A stretch of DNA of 64,000 bases from Pseudoteredinibacter isoporae (lineage in GTDB: Bacteria > Pseudomonadota > Gammaproteobacteria > Pseudomonadales > Cellvibrionaceae): positions 248,001-312,000 of the forward strand of contig NZ_JAAONY010000001.1 of assembly GCF_011602085.1 (NCBI RefSeq), given 5' to 3'. Shown piece after piece: positions 33,951 through 43,146 of the stretch. Position 1 is the first letter of the stretch, and each line of letters opens with the position of its first letter. Under the pieces are notes generated by a model. That model saw only the letters and a program-made list of their open reading frames with translations, made no database searches and had not been told where the DNA came from. Both the position numbers and the translations under genes were made by a program.

Positions 33951-35201
33951 TTATTTTGTGGTGAATTCCGGGTACGCATCCATACCACATTCTGCCAGAT
34001 CAACACCATCGTATTCCTCTTCTTCGCTTACGCGTACTCCGAAGACTTTATCGATGATCAGCCACACGATCAGGCTCGCAATAAAGGTCCAGCCAAAGAT
34101 TGTCGCTGCACCAATAAGCTGACCCGTAAAGCTGGAACCGCCATCTTCTGTCAGAGGATTCGTGATGGGCACTAACAGCAGACCCAGTAAGCCCACGACA
34201 CCGTGAACAGAGATAGCACCAACAGGGTCATCAATTTTCAGTTTATCCAGAGTCAGGATACTGAATACCACGATCACCCCCCCAGCCATACCGAATAAGG
34301 TTGCCTGTAGAGGCGTTGGTGTAGAAGGCTCAGCGGTAATTGCAACCAAACCCGCCAAAGCACCATTCAAAGCCATGGTTAAATCCGCCTTACCGAACTT
34401 GAAGCGTGCAATCGCCAGAGCACCAATTAAACCGCCTGCAGCGGCCGCATTAGTATTCATAAAGACCACCGCGACACTGTTCGCACTTTCAACACTGGCT
34501 GTCGCGAGTACGGAACCACCGTTAAAGCCGAACCAGCCCAACCACAGAATAAAGGTACCCAGGGTAGCCAAGGGAAGATTACAACCCGGGATGGGAGTAA
34601 TCACATCACCAGGGCCATACTTGCCTTTACGAGGGCCAAGAATCAACACACCGGCTAAGGCCGCTGCGGCGCCCGCCATGTGGACAATGCCCGAGCCAGC
34701 GAAATCTGAAAAGCCTAAATCGCCCAGATTATACAAACCGAATACATCTTTGCTGCCCCAGGTCCAGGAACCTTCCAACGGGTAAATAAAACCCGTCATG
34801 ACCACAGCAAAGGCCAGGAATGCCCACAGCTTCATGCGCTCGGCAACAGCACCGGAAACAATCGACATGGCGGTTGCGACAAACACAACCTGAAAGAAAA
34901 AGTCCGCCGATGGAGCATAGCTCGCAGGCTCGGCGGCTCCGGCAACTCCGTCCCCCGTAATGCCGGACAACAGCCAATCGGCTGAACCATACATGATCGT
35001 ATAGCCACAAATCATGTACATGGTGCAAGCGATTGCAAACAGTGCGACGTTTTTCGTCAAAATTTCTGTCGTATTTTTTGCGCGTACCAAACCCGCTTCA
35101 AGCATGGCAAAACCTGCCGCCATCCACATGACAAGGGCACCGCAAATTAAAAAATAAAAGGTATCGAGGGCGTAAGCCAACTCTGTTACTTGGGTTTCCA
35201 T
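33951..35201 (-). CDS. amtB: Ammonium transporter AmtB
   Basis: A 416-residue, 11-helix membrane channel for NH4+/NH3 of the Amt/Rh family. Seen are WMAAGFAMLEAGLVRAKN, the GWFGFNGGS signature, the conserved twin histidines in GIVHMAGAAAAL and SVHGVVGLLG, and EEEEYDGVDLAECG at the cytoplasmic C-terminus where GlnK docks. It lacks an evident cleavable signal peptide. In order of transcription the operon is porin-glnK-amtB-glnK, leftward from the sigma-54-type promoter at 36562, with 78 bases between the first glnK and amtB. Confidence 0.96.
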   Translation of the reverse strand: METQVTELAYALDTFYFLICGALVMWMAAGFAMLEAGLVRAKNTTEILTKNVALFAIACTMYMICGYTIMYGSADWLLSGITGDGVAGAAEPASYAPSADFFFQVVFVATAMSIVSGAVAERMKLWAFLAFAVVMTGFIYPLEGSWTWGSKDVFGLYNLGDLGFSDFAGSGIVHMAGAAAALAGVLILGPRKGKYGPGDVITPIPGCNLPLATLGTFILWLGWFGFNGGSVLATASVESANSVAVVFMNTNAAAAGGLIGALAIARFKFGKADLTMALNGALAGLVAITAEPSTPTPLQATLFGMAGGVIVVFSILTLDKLKIDDPVGAISVHGVVGLLGLLLVPITNPLTEDGGSSFTGQLIGAATIFGWTFIASLIVWLIIDKVFGVRVSEEEEYDGVDLAECGMDAYPEFTTK

Positions 35202-35279
35202 CAGTTTTCTCCAGACAAAAGAATCCTGTCACAGCTAAAAAGCTGCAAAAAAATTTGCTAGTTTGAATTTACTGCGAGA

Positions 35280-35655
<376 letters not shown>

Positions 35656-35671
35656 TACTTTTCTGTGTTGC

Positions 35672-36388
35672 TTACAGTGATTTAGCAACGGTAAAAATAA
35701 ACGAACCATCACAGAGGCTGTCATTGTCAAAACATTCAGCCTTGTTCAGGTCGGTATCGTAATAACCCAAACTGAAATCAACACCACCATAGGATTTGTT
35801 CAAGGTAATGTTGTAGTCTGCATAAGAATCCGCACCGCCAGTCAAGAAGGCGTTTTCGCCGGGGCGGGCATTGCGGGTGCTGCGATCCAGATCATTGAAT
35901 CCGTAGTGAATGGCAATACTGAAATCTTCGGGAAGAGAAATTTCATAGTCGCCATACAGGTACAAGAATTTGCCCGACTCTAAATAGTAGTCATTGGAAT
36001 AGTTCGCACCGAAGGTGAAATCCATAAAGGACACACTGCCATAAACTTCAGCGTAATCGTCTTCGTCAGGTGAACCCGGATAATCGTAGTAGAGATAACC
36101 CACATCGATAGATACATCTTCACTCAGATCGGTGCTGTAACCGATGTAGTAATCCAGCTCAAGACTGTTGGCGAAGTCCACATTGGAACCCCAGGTACCA
36201 ACATAAAAACCGTTTTCAAAGTTCACATCGAAACCGCCCTGAATGGCCGGACTGGTATCGGTTTGGGAAATACCCCGAAATTTGTAATCGCTGGTTAGCG
36301 CAACATTGGCACTGATTTCGGCCGCGCTTGCGGTTACCGCTGCCATACTTAATGCCGCCATGGAAACGCAGCTAATCATTTTTTTCAT
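35672..36388 (-). CDS. TorF-family outer-membrane porin, nitrogen operon leader
   Basis: A 238-residue outer-membrane beta-barrel of the TIGR02001 (TorF-like putative porin) type. The signal peptide (MKKMISCVSMAALSMAAVT, then ASA) is followed by EISANVALTSDYKFRGISQT, the family signature, and alternating strands ending in FIFTVAKSL with the usual aromatic-rich C-terminus. The ATG at 36388 follows GGAGAGAG; a longer frame from 36439 lacks a site. Placed first in the operon ahead of glnK-amtB, with a sigma-54 promoter upstream, it is likely induced in nitrogen limitation to admit a nitrogen source. Confidence 0.85.
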   Translation of the reverse strand: MKKMISCVSMAALSMAAVTASAAEISANVALTSDYKFRGISQTDTSPAIQGGFDVNFENGFYVGTWGSNVDFANSLELDYYIGYSTDLSEDVSIDVGYLYYDYPGSPDEDDYAEVYGSVSFMDFTFGANYSNDYYLESGKFLYLYGDYEISLPEDFSIAIHYGFNDLDRSTRNARPGENAFLTGGADSYADYNITLNKSYGGVDFSLGYYDTDLNKAECFDNDSLCDGSFIFTVAKSL

Positions 36389-36561
36389 AGTTCTCTCTCC
36401 AAGATTAAAAGTGCTTGTATGTTTTATCTGTTTTGGCACCGCTCTTAGCGCTTTCGAATGGCTCTCGCCAATCTGAAGCTATAGCTCATGGTGTTTACTC
36501 GGCAGGCAAGGCCCGTTTTTGTTCGGGAAACCAGTTGCTCGCCAATCTACTCATGTCTCTT

Positions 36562-36577
36562 TGCACAGAGCGGGCCA
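36562..36577 (-). promoter_or_regulatory. Sigma-54 promoter of the porin-glnK-amtB-glnK operon
   Basis: On the minus strand TGGCCCG-N4-GTGCA matches the sigma-54 consensus TGGCACG-N4-TTGCA with GG and GC at the correct 10-base spacing; two positions differ. It lies about 175 bases upstream of the porin ATG, directed leftward. The match is seen directly; activity is inferred. Confidence 0.65.
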
Positions 36578-36653
36578 ACTTTTAAAATTCGCCTGTCCTC
36601 CTCGGTATCGGCGCGTTATCAACTAAATGTGTGCATTTAAGCTCGCTGTTTTC

Positions 36654-36732
36654 GCACAGGGCTGGTGCAAATATTGTTCGCCGCCAATCTTTGCTCACAG
36701 TTGGTGCAAATCGCTGTGTGCCAAGAAGGTGC
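36654..36732 (-). promoter_or_regulatory. Tandem NtrC-like enhancer sites
   Basis: Site 1 (36654-36668) reads GCAC-N7-GTGC, the full NtrC dyad. Site 2 (36693-36707) is GCTC-N7-GTGC and site 3 (36718-36732) keeps only one good half-site. Each is followed by GGTGCAAA-like sequence. They lie 75-170 bases upstream of the sigma-54 element, as for sigma-54 enhancers. The rest of the 36389-36808 gap also contains the short promoter region of ubiK. Confidence 0.6.
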
Positions 36733-36808
36733 AAAAACAGGATTCATGTATCTTTGTGCTACATGATTTACACTAGCGCCTGTTTGAGTACCGAGAGATT
36801 CCATTAAT

Positions 36809-37060
36809 ATGTTGCAAGACTTCGCCCAAAAGCTCGCCAAAGACATCCATAGCGCCATGGAACAAGGCCCATCCGCACAGAGCCAGATACAGCAGATCAT
36901 TACCTCCGCTGTTAAGCGCCTGAACCTCGTCGGGCGGGACGAGTTCGATGCCCAGAGCATTGTCTTGCAGCGCAGCCGGGAAAAAATTGATGCCCTGGAA
37001 CAGCAAATCGAAGAGATGCAGGCCCAGCTGGAGCAATTACAATCCCGGCAAAACGACTAG
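36809..37060 (+). CDS. ubiK: Ubiquinone biosynthesis accessory factor UbiK (YqiC)
   Basis: An 83-residue protein of the YqiC/BMFP family. The N-terminal helix (LQDFAQKLAKDIHSAM) is membrane-active and the C-terminal half is a coiled coil (IDALEQQIEEMQAQLEQLQ). UbiK binds UbiJ and stimulates aerobic ubiquinone synthesis. The ATG is at 36809. It is divergent from the nitrogen operon and followed by a terminator before comM, so it is probably monocistronic. Confidence 0.9.
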   Translation: MLQDFAQKLAKDIHSAMEQGPSAQSQIQQIITSAVKRLNLVGRDEFDAQSIVLQRSREKIDALEQQIEEMQAQLEQLQSRQND

Positions 37061-37164
37061 ACCGCCCTGATCAAGGAAGCGCGCTAATACGGCTTTTTGC
37101 CCGATACTGACTATTAATAGCGGCTGTTAGCCTGATCCCATTACCCCAAAGAAAATAAGCCCTT

Positions 37165-37209
37165 AGGGCAGCTCTCGAAAGCAAAGGCTTAAGAAGAGCT
37201 GCCCTTTTG
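37165..37209 (+). terminator. Terminator between ubiK and comM
   Basis: Stem AGGGCAGCTCT / AGAGCTGCCCT (11 bp) around a 19-base loop, followed by TTTT. It is about 105 bases after the ubiK stop. Confidence 0.75.
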
Positions 37210-37255
37210 GTTATTTGGGTCAAAAACGGGAAGAAAATCAGGGATACAGCCAATC

Positions 37256-38773
37256 ATGTCATTAGCCGTTGTTTACAGCCGAGCCCGCCTGGGGATTGAC
37301 GCGCCACTTGTCACCGTCGAAACCCACATCTCCGGTGGCCTGCCTAAATTAGCCATCGTCGGCCTTGCGGAAACCGCCGTAAAAGAAAGCAAAGACCGGG
37401 TACGCAGCGCCATTCTCAACAGCCACTTTGAATTTCCGGCCCGGCGCATAACCGTGAATCTGGCCCCGGCCGACCTCCCCAAGGACGGTGGTCGCTTTGA
37501 CCTGGCGATCGCCCTCGGCATACTGGCGGCCTCTAAACAGATTCCCCAGGGCGAGCTGCGTAACTGCGAATTGCTGGGCGAACTGGCCCTGTCTGGCGAA
37601 CTGCGGGCAGTCCCCGCCAGCTTGAGCGCCTCACTGGCCGCCAGCCAAAGCGGGCGAAAACTGATTGTGCCCAAAGCCAATGCCGCCGAAGCGGCCCTTA
37701 GCGCCAGTACCGAGGTGTTGGCGGCCGATAATCTCTTGCAGGTCTGTGCCCATCTAAACGGCAATCAGCCCTTAACTCCCCAGATTAGCGCTGGCCTTCA
37801 ACCCCAAACCCGGGGTGCCACTCTCGATATGCAGGATGTCAGGGGCCAGAGTCAGGCCAAACGTGCTTTGGAAATCGCCGCAGCCGGCGGCCATAATCTG
37901 CTCTTTTTTGGAGAACCGGGCACAGGCAAAACCATGCTGGCCCAGCGACTCGCGGGCATACTGCCGGAACTGAGTGAACAGGAGGCCATCGAGGTCGCGG
38001 CCATCCATTCCATCCTCAAACCCTTTGATATCGACTTGTGGCGCCAGCGTCCCTTCCGCAACCCTCACCACTCAGCCTCCAGCACCGCACTGGTCGGCGG
38101 TGGCGCCAACCCCAAACCCGGAGAAATCAGCCTCGCCCATGCGGGCATACTGTTTCTGGATGAACTGCCCGAATTCCCCCGCTCCGTGCTGGAGGTTCTG
38201 CGCGAACCACTGGAAAGCGGCGAGATCTGCATATCCCGGGCGAGAGCCCAGGCTAACTTTCCGGCCAGATTCCAACTCATCTCCGCCATGAACCCCTGCC
38301 CCTGCGGTTATCACGGCAGCCGCCAGCGAGCTTGTCGCTGCAGCCCGGATCAGGTGCAACGCTACCGCCTGCGCCTGTCCGGCCCACTGCTGGATCGCAT
38401 CGATTTGCATATCCCCATGCAAACGATCAGCAGCGAAGAACTACAAAAAGCCCCATTAGGTGACAGCAGCGACGCAATTCGCGAGCGCGTACTCAATGCC
38501 CAACAACGGCAACTCGCTCGCCAGAACAAGGTCAATGCCAAACTCAATAATCAGGAGCTGGAAGAAGTGCTGAACAAAGGGCTGCCTGCAAGCCAGGACA
38601 GCCTGCAACGCCTGGCAAAAGCCATGAGCCAACTGAAACTCTCAGCTCGGGCTTATCACCGCATTCTCAAACTGGCGCTGAGCATTGCCGATCTTGCGGA
38701 TGCGGAATTGATTGACGCTCGGCACATCAACGAGGCGCTTAGCTATCGGGGACTGGATCGCGAGGCCGGCTAA
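37256..38773 (+). CDS. comM: ComM/YifB family Mg-chelatase-like AAA+ ATPase
   Basis: A 505-residue AAA+ protein. The N-terminal domain (about residues 1-180) is ChlI/Lon-protease-like; the ATPase core has Walker A FFGEPGTGKTMLAQRLAG (about 217-234) and Walker B GILFLDELPEF. The zinc-like MNPCPCGYHGSRQRACRCSP stretch and a C-terminal ComM extension follow. In Vibrio and Acinetobacter ComM is a helicase that promotes branch migration in natural transformation and recombination. The ATG is at 37256. Rep lies downstream on the same strand (67-base gap). Confidence 0.93.
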   Translation: MSLAVVYSRARLGIDAPLVTVETHISGGLPKLAIVGLAETAVKESKDRVRSAILNSHFEFPARRITVNLAPADLPKDGGRFDLAIALGILAASKQIPQGELRNCELLGELALSGELRAVPASLSASLAASQSGRKLIVPKANAAEAALSASTEVLAADNLLQVCAHLNGNQPLTPQISAGLQPQTRGATLDMQDVRGQSQAKRALEIAAAGGHNLLFFGEPGTGKTMLAQRLAGILPELSEQEAIEVAAIHSILKPFDIDLWRQRPFRNPHHSASSTALVGGGANPKPGEISLAHAGILFLDELPEFPRSVLEVLREPLESGEICISRARAQANFPARFQLISAMNPCPCGYHGSRQRACRCSPDQVQRYRLRLSGPLLDRIDLHIPMQTISSEELQKAPLGDSSDAIRERVLNAQQRQLARQNKVNAKLNNQELEEVLNKGLPASQDSLQRLAKAMSQLKLSARAYHRILKLALSIADLADAELIDARHINEALSYRGLDREAG

Positions 38774-38840
38774 ATTCCCTCTGACAATTGCCCGGGCCGC
38801 CGCTACAATAGGCGGCCATAAAGCAAGACCATGATCGACC

Positions 38841-40874
38841 GTGTCCCATCTCATTCAACACCTGAATCCTCGCCAGAAAGAGGCGGTTTTATACATTGAC
38901 GGCCCGACCCTCGTGCTCGCGGGCGCCGGCAGTGGCAAAACAAGTGTAATCACCCGAAAAATTGCCTATCTCATCGAAGAATGCGGCATGGCGGCGCGTA
39001 ATATTGCCGCACTGACCTTTACCAATAAGGCGGCCCGGGAGATGAAGGAGCGGGTGAGCGGCTTGCTGGCCAAGGGGGCCGGTCGAGGCCTTACGGTATC
39101 GACCTTCCACAATCTGGGTTTGAACATCATCCGCCAGGAGTGCAAAACCCTGGGTTACAAACCCGGCTTTTCCATCTTTGATGCCGAGGATTCCCGCACC
39201 CTGCTGAAAGACCTGATGCTCAAAGAGGGCGATATCGACAGCGACCACCTCGATATGGTGCAAAACCAGATTTCCAACTGGAAGAACGATCTGGTGATTC
39301 CGGCCCACGCCAAGAGTAAAGCCCAGAATAAGGGCGAAGAGTTTATTGCCTATGTCTACGAGCGCTATACCCAGGCATTGAAAGCCTATAACGCGCTGGA
39401 TTTTGATGATTTGATTCTGATCCCCGTACAGCTGTTTCACAATGAACCAGAAATTCTCAAACGCTGGCAGAAGAAGATTCGCTACCTGCTGGTGGATGAG
39501 TACCAGGACACCAACTCCAGCCAGTACCTGCTGGTGAAACAAATTGTAGGCGATCGGGGCAAGCTGACCGTGGTGGGCGATGACGACCAGTCAATCTACG
39601 CCTGGCGAGGCGCGCGTCCGGAAAACATGAGTATGTTGCGCCAGGATTATCCCAATCTGCACCTGATCAAGCTGGAGCAGAACTATCGCTCGACCCAGCG
39701 AATACTGAAAACCGCCAACTACCTGATTGCTCACAACCCCCATGAATTTGATAAGGCGCTGTGGAGTGACAAGTCCTATGGTGAGCCCATCCGCATTATT
39801 CGCTGTGGCAATGAAGAGCTGGAATGCGAGCGGGTAGCCAATGAGATCATCACCCAGAGACTGCAGCGACAAATTCATTTCAAGGATTTCGCCATCCTCT
39901 ATCGGGGCAACCACCAGGCCCGGCTGATGGAGATCAAGCTGCAACAGCATCAAATTCCCTATGCCATGTCGGGGGGCACCTCCTTTTTCTCACGCACCGA
40001 GATCAAGGACATCATGGCCTACCTGAAACTGCTGGTGAACCCGGATGACGACAATGCCTTCCTGCGCATTGTGAATACGCCTCGGCGCCAGATTGGTACC
40101 AGCACCCTGGAAGCCTTGGGACGCTATGCGGGCGAACGCCATATCAGCCTGTTTGCCGCCGTGGACGAGATGGGCCTGGCGCGGGAAATTCCGAAACAAA
40201 CTCTGGCAAGATTGCTGCGCTTTCGGGAGTGGGTACTGCATATTGGCCACCTCGCAGAAACCGGCAACCCCATCAACGCGCTGCGTGAGATGGTTACGGA
40301 TATCGACTACGAAGGCTGGCTGGTGCAGAACGCCAGCAGCCCCAAAGTGGGCGAAAAGCGCATGGAAAACGTTTGGTATCTGATCGATTCGATTCGTAAT
40401 CTTCTGGAACGCCAGCAAACCGAAGACGATCTGGACGAACGCGACATCGGACTCGAAGCGGCTCTCAACAAGCTGATTTTGCGGGATATGCTGGAGCGCA
40501 ACGAAGAAGAAGAGGAAATGGACCAAGTGCAGATGATGACCCTGCACGCCTCTAAAGGCTTGGAGTTTCCCCATGTTTTTATGTTGGGATTCGAAGAAGA
40601 CATCCTGCCACACCGCACCAGCATTGAAGAAGACAATGTCGAGGAGGAGCGCCGCCTTTGCTATGTGGGTATCACCCGCGCCCAGAAAACCCTTAGCATT
40701 ACCATGGCGGCAAAGCGCAAACAGTACGGCGAGATTATCGACACCAGTAATTCCCGGTTTTTGGAAGAGTTGCCGGAAGAAGAAATCGAGACCGAAGGCT
40801 TTGGCGATCACTGTCCGGTGCGCAATGAACAAAAGGGCCGCATGACCCTGGATAGCCTGCTCGCCGACCTCTAA
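38841..40874 (+). CDS. rep: ATP-dependent DNA helicase Rep
   Basis: A 677-residue UvrD/Rep superfamily 1A helicase, length as E. coli Rep (673). Motif I is AGAGSGKTSVITRKIAY near residue 30, motif II VDEYQDTN, motif III VGDDDQSIYAWRGA, motif IV EQNYRSTQ, motif V TLHASKGLEFPHVF and motif VI YVGITRAQKTL. Rep unwinds DNA 3'-5' and helps forks pass bound proteins. The start is GTG at 38841. A long perfect inverted repeat 30 bases after the stop probably ends the transcript. Confidence 0.95.
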   Translation: MSHLIQHLNPRQKEAVLYIDGPTLVLAGAGSGKTSVITRKIAYLIEECGMAARNIAALTFTNKAAREMKERVSGLLAKGAGRGLTVSTFHNLGLNIIRQECKTLGYKPGFSIFDAEDSRTLLKDLMLKEGDIDSDHLDMVQNQISNWKNDLVIPAHAKSKAQNKGEEFIAYVYERYTQALKAYNALDFDDLILIPVQLFHNEPEILKRWQKKIRYLLVDEYQDTNSSQYLLVKQIVGDRGKLTVVGDDDQSIYAWRGARPENMSMLRQDYPNLHLIKLEQNYRSTQRILKTANYLIAHNPHEFDKALWSDKSYGEPIRIIRCGNEELECERVANEIITQRLQRQIHFKDFAILYRGNHQARLMEIKLQQHQIPYAMSGGTSFFSRTEIKDIMAYLKLLVNPDDDNAFLRIVNTPRRQIGTSTLEALGRYAGERHISLFAAVDEMGLAREIPKQTLARLLRFREWVLHIGHLAETGNPINALREMVTDIDYEGWLVQNASSPKVGEKRMENVWYLIDSIRNLLERQQTEDDLDERDIGLEAALNKLILRDMLERNEEEEEMDQVQMMTLHASKGLEFPHVFMLGFEEDILPHRTSIEEDNVEEERRLCYVGITRAQKTLSITMAAKRKQYGEIIDTSNSRFLEELPEEEIETEGFGDHCPVRNEQKGRMTLDSLLADL

Positions 40875-40905
40875 TCCGCTACCCTTTTTTCTTTCCAAGG
40901 TACAC

Positions 40906-40944
40906 GCAGAGTAAAAACCGATTGCCTATCGGTTTTTACTCTGC
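40906..40944 (+). terminator. 17-bp perfect inverted repeat after rep
   Basis: Arms GCAGAGTAAAAACCGAT (40906-40922) and its reverse complement (40928-40944), loop TGCCT. The descending arm contains TTTTT. It lies 30 bases after the rep stop and before the BlaI operon. Confidence 0.7.
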
Positions 40945-40964
40945 CAGAATGCCTCATCGGTCGT

Positions 40965-40982
40965 TATACATCGCTTTGTATA
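40965..40982. promoter_or_regulatory. Candidate BlaI-type operator upstream of the repressor gene
   Basis: TATACA-N6-TGTATA, with TACA/TGTA half-sites as in BlaI/MecI/CopY operators. A TATATAAC -10-like element follows (40992-40999), about 33 bases before the blaI-like ATG, so a bound repressor would block the promoter. The spacing between half-sites differs from classic mec/bla boxes, so the claim is tentative. Confidence 0.4.
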
Positions 40983-41032
40983 CGGCCTTTTTATATAACG
41001 CTAAAAATCTTACGTGACAGCTCGATAACACC

Positions 41033-41410
41033 ATGCAATTAGGCGAATTGGAAAAACAGGTACTGCACTATCTCTGGCAAGAAGCCCCAGCTTCGGCAAA
41101 AGATGTGTACAGCGTATTCAGCAAAAGCCGCGGTGGCTCGCTGAACACCATTCAAAGCACCCTGGACCGGCTCTTTAAAAAGGAACTGTTGAGTCGTGAG
41201 AAACAAGGCCATGCCTGGCTCTACTCGCCACGCATTGAGCGCCGCCAGCTAATTGCAAAAATTATTACTCAGGTGGCGGAGGAGCTGGCCGAGCATCAGG
41301 AGAATGGATTAATTGCGGCGTTTGCATCCATGTCCGAAGAACTCGATGCCGATCAGCTGGATGAATTGGAAGCTCTGATTCAAAAACGCCGACAGACTTT
41401 GAAGCCGTAA
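41033..41410 (+). CDS. BlaI/MecI/CopY-type winged-helix repressor
   Basis: A 125-residue repressor. The winged helix spans about residues 3-70 (LGELEKQVLHYLWQEAPAS, then SLNTIQSTLDRLFKKELLS). A helical dimerisation tail (about 75-125) follows. BlaI-type repressors are removed by proteolysis triggered by a cognate M56-type membrane sensor protease; CopY members instead respond to metal. A membrane metalloprotease of that kind is the next gene (25 bases on). No metal-binding Cys-x-Cys pair is present, which favours proteolytic rather than direct metal release. Confidence 0.88.
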   Translation: MQLGELEKQVLHYLWQEAPASAKDVYSVFSKSRGGSLNTIQSTLDRLFKKELLSREKQGHAWLYSPRIERRQLIAKIITQVAEELAEHQENGLIAAFASMSEELDADQLDELEALIQKRRQTLKP

Positions 41411-41435
41411 TTCATAAAGGCAGCTTAACACAATC

Positions 41436-42365
41436 ATGGTAACGACTTTGCTCAGTATCGCTCATCTGCTCGGTGTGTTTTTTCTCGCACTGATTGCCGC
41501 GGCCTTGCTGTTCAATACGTTGGCCAGTCTAATGCTGATTCCCCGCCTGAAAAAACACTTTCAGAGCTGTAAAGCCCAAGCACGTTTGCAATCTTTAACC
41601 GCCTTATCACTGGCGCCGTTGCTGGCTGCCAGCCTTTCACTGGTTGCCGTAGGTCTGCTGGCTGCGTTCCCCCAGTACGCTGACGACTACTTTCATTGGC
41701 ATCATGTGCCCGAGCAGTTTAATTGGCACAGCGTCTCTGGCATTGTCGGCTTGATCGCTGCTGTCAGTTTTGTCCTCGTAAAAGCACATCAGTGGAAGCA
41801 AGCCCAGCAACAATTCCGCCGATGGCAGGGCAACCCCAATCAAGTGCAACAGGCCACTGCGTTTAGCTATGGCACAAGCGAGGAAAATATTTTTATCAGC
41901 CCCACCCTCGCCAAACAACTGAATGAAAAAGAACTCAATATTGTTGTTGCCCACGAACAGGCCCATTGCCACTATCGTGACCCAATCAAGTTGTATTTGG
42001 TTCGTTGTCTTTACACATTGTTTTTCTATCCGCTTCGCAAAACACTGTCCCGGCAATATTATTTGGCCATGGAAGAACGAGCAGATGTACAAACTGTAAG
42101 ATCCGGCTTCAATCGCTTTGACATCGCCGGCACACTCGTCAAAGTGGCCCGATTGCAAAATCAAACTCAAGACTTCAAAGCTGCCTGTTCATTTTCTTCT
42201 TCATTTATTCCAGAGCGGGTCGATGCTCTCAGCGGAGAACAAAAAGACTCATCCGGGTCACCAACCGTTATGGTTGCGCTCATACTGACCTTGGTTCTGA
42301 GCCTGGTTTTTTCGATTGACAGCGTTCACCATCTGAGCGAAGCCATTCTTTTTTATTTTCTCTAG
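41436..42365 (+). CDS. M56-type membrane zinc metalloprotease (BlaR1-like)
   Basis: A 309-residue integral-membrane protease. Hydrophobic segments lie at about residues 5-35, 57-80, 98-118 and 280-305. The zinc site is H173-E-Q-A-H177 and a downstream Glu (E213 or E214 in AMEERADVQT). Unlike BlaR1 there is no penicillin-binding sensor domain; only a short tail follows the last catalytic helix before the final membrane segment. It is the probable partner of the BlaI-type repressor upstream, cleaving it in response to a membrane or periplasmic signal. The signal is unknown. Confidence 0.82.
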   Translation: MVTTLLSIAHLLGVFFLALIAAALLFNTLASLMLIPRLKKHFQSCKAQARLQSLTALSLAPLLAASLSLVAVGLLAAFPQYADDYFHWHHVPEQFNWHSVSGIVGLIAAVSFVLVKAHQWKQAQQQFRRWQGNPNQVQQATAFSYGTSEENIFISPTLAKQLNEKELNIVVAHEQAHCHYRDPIKLYLVRCLYTLFFYPLRKTLSRQYYLAMEERADVQTVRSGFNRFDIAGTLVKVARLQNQTQDFKAACSFSSSFIPERVDALSGEQKDSSGSPTVMVALILTLVLSLVFSIDSVHHLSEAILFYFL

Positions 42366-42391
42366 TTTATTATTGATATTGGAAAGCACAC

Positions 42392-43132
42392 GTGAAAACA
42401 GATCATTCTTCTCTATGGCACAAAAAACCGATCAGCAATCGGTATTCCATGCGGCGTATCGTATGTTATTTTGCTGCGGCCGCCCTTTTTCTGTTTAGCA
42501 GCCTGACATTCGCTCACGGCGTGGATGAACAGACGCGACTCTTCCTTCAAAGTAATACCGGCGCCAACTTTATTCCGTTTATGTACATCGGCGCCAAGCA
42601 TATGATCACCGGTTACGATCACCTGTTGTTTTTGTTTGGTGTTATTTTCTTTCTCTTTCGCACACGCGATGTACTGATCTATGTCAGCCTGTTCACCCTT
42701 GGACACAGTACCACCTTGCTGCTGGGCGTATTAATGGAAGTGCAGCTGAACGCTTATTTGATCGACGCCATCATTGCACTCTCTATTGTTTACAAAGGCT
42801 TTGACAATCTCGGTGGCTTTCGAAGAATCCTGGGACATAGTCCCAACAGCAAGTTGGTGGTATTTATTTTTGGGCTGTTCCATGGTTTTGGTTTGGCCAC
42901 CAAGCTTCAGGAATTCCAGCTGCCAGAGGATGGACTCCTAACAAACTTGCTGGCTTTTAATGTGGGCGTGGAACTCGGCCAGTTTGCCGCCCTGGCAATC
43001 ATCGTGATCGCGATTAGCGCCTGGCGTCGCCATGACAGCTTCATGCGCTTTGCAACGGTCAGCAATACCCTATTAATGAGTGCCGGCTTTTTGCTGATGG
43101 CTCTGCAACTAACCTCTTATTTTCAGTCTTAA
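42392..43132 (+). CDS. HupE/UreJ_2-type membrane protein
   Basis: A membrane protein of the HupE/UreJ_2 family, 246 residues from a GTG at 42392 or 227 from an ATG at 42449. The latter gives a clean signal peptide (MRRIVCYFAAAALFLFSS) cut before HGVDEQTR; the GTG has a GGAAAG site. Six or so helices carry histidines and acidic residues (GAKHMITGYDHLLFLFG; LGHSTTLLLG; GLFHGFGLA) as in metal-related permeases. HupE/UreJ proteins are thought to handle Ni2+. Its place behind a BlaI/M56 pair and before two exported proteins suggests a metal or stress response. The exact start is uncertain. Confidence 0.78.
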   Translation: MKTDHSSLWHKKPISNRYSMRRIVCYFAAAALFLFSSLTFAHGVDEQTRLFLQSNTGANFIPFMYIGAKHMITGYDHLLFLFGVIFFLFRTRDVLIYVSLFTLGHSTTLLLGVLMEVQLNAYLIDAIIALSIVYKGFDNLGGFRRILGHSPNSKLVVFIFGLFHGFGLATKLQEFQLPEDGLLTNLLAFNVGVELGQFAALAIIVIAISAWRRHDSFMRFATVSNTLLMSAGFLLMALQLTSYFQS

Positions 43133-43146
43133 TTTAAGGATTCACC

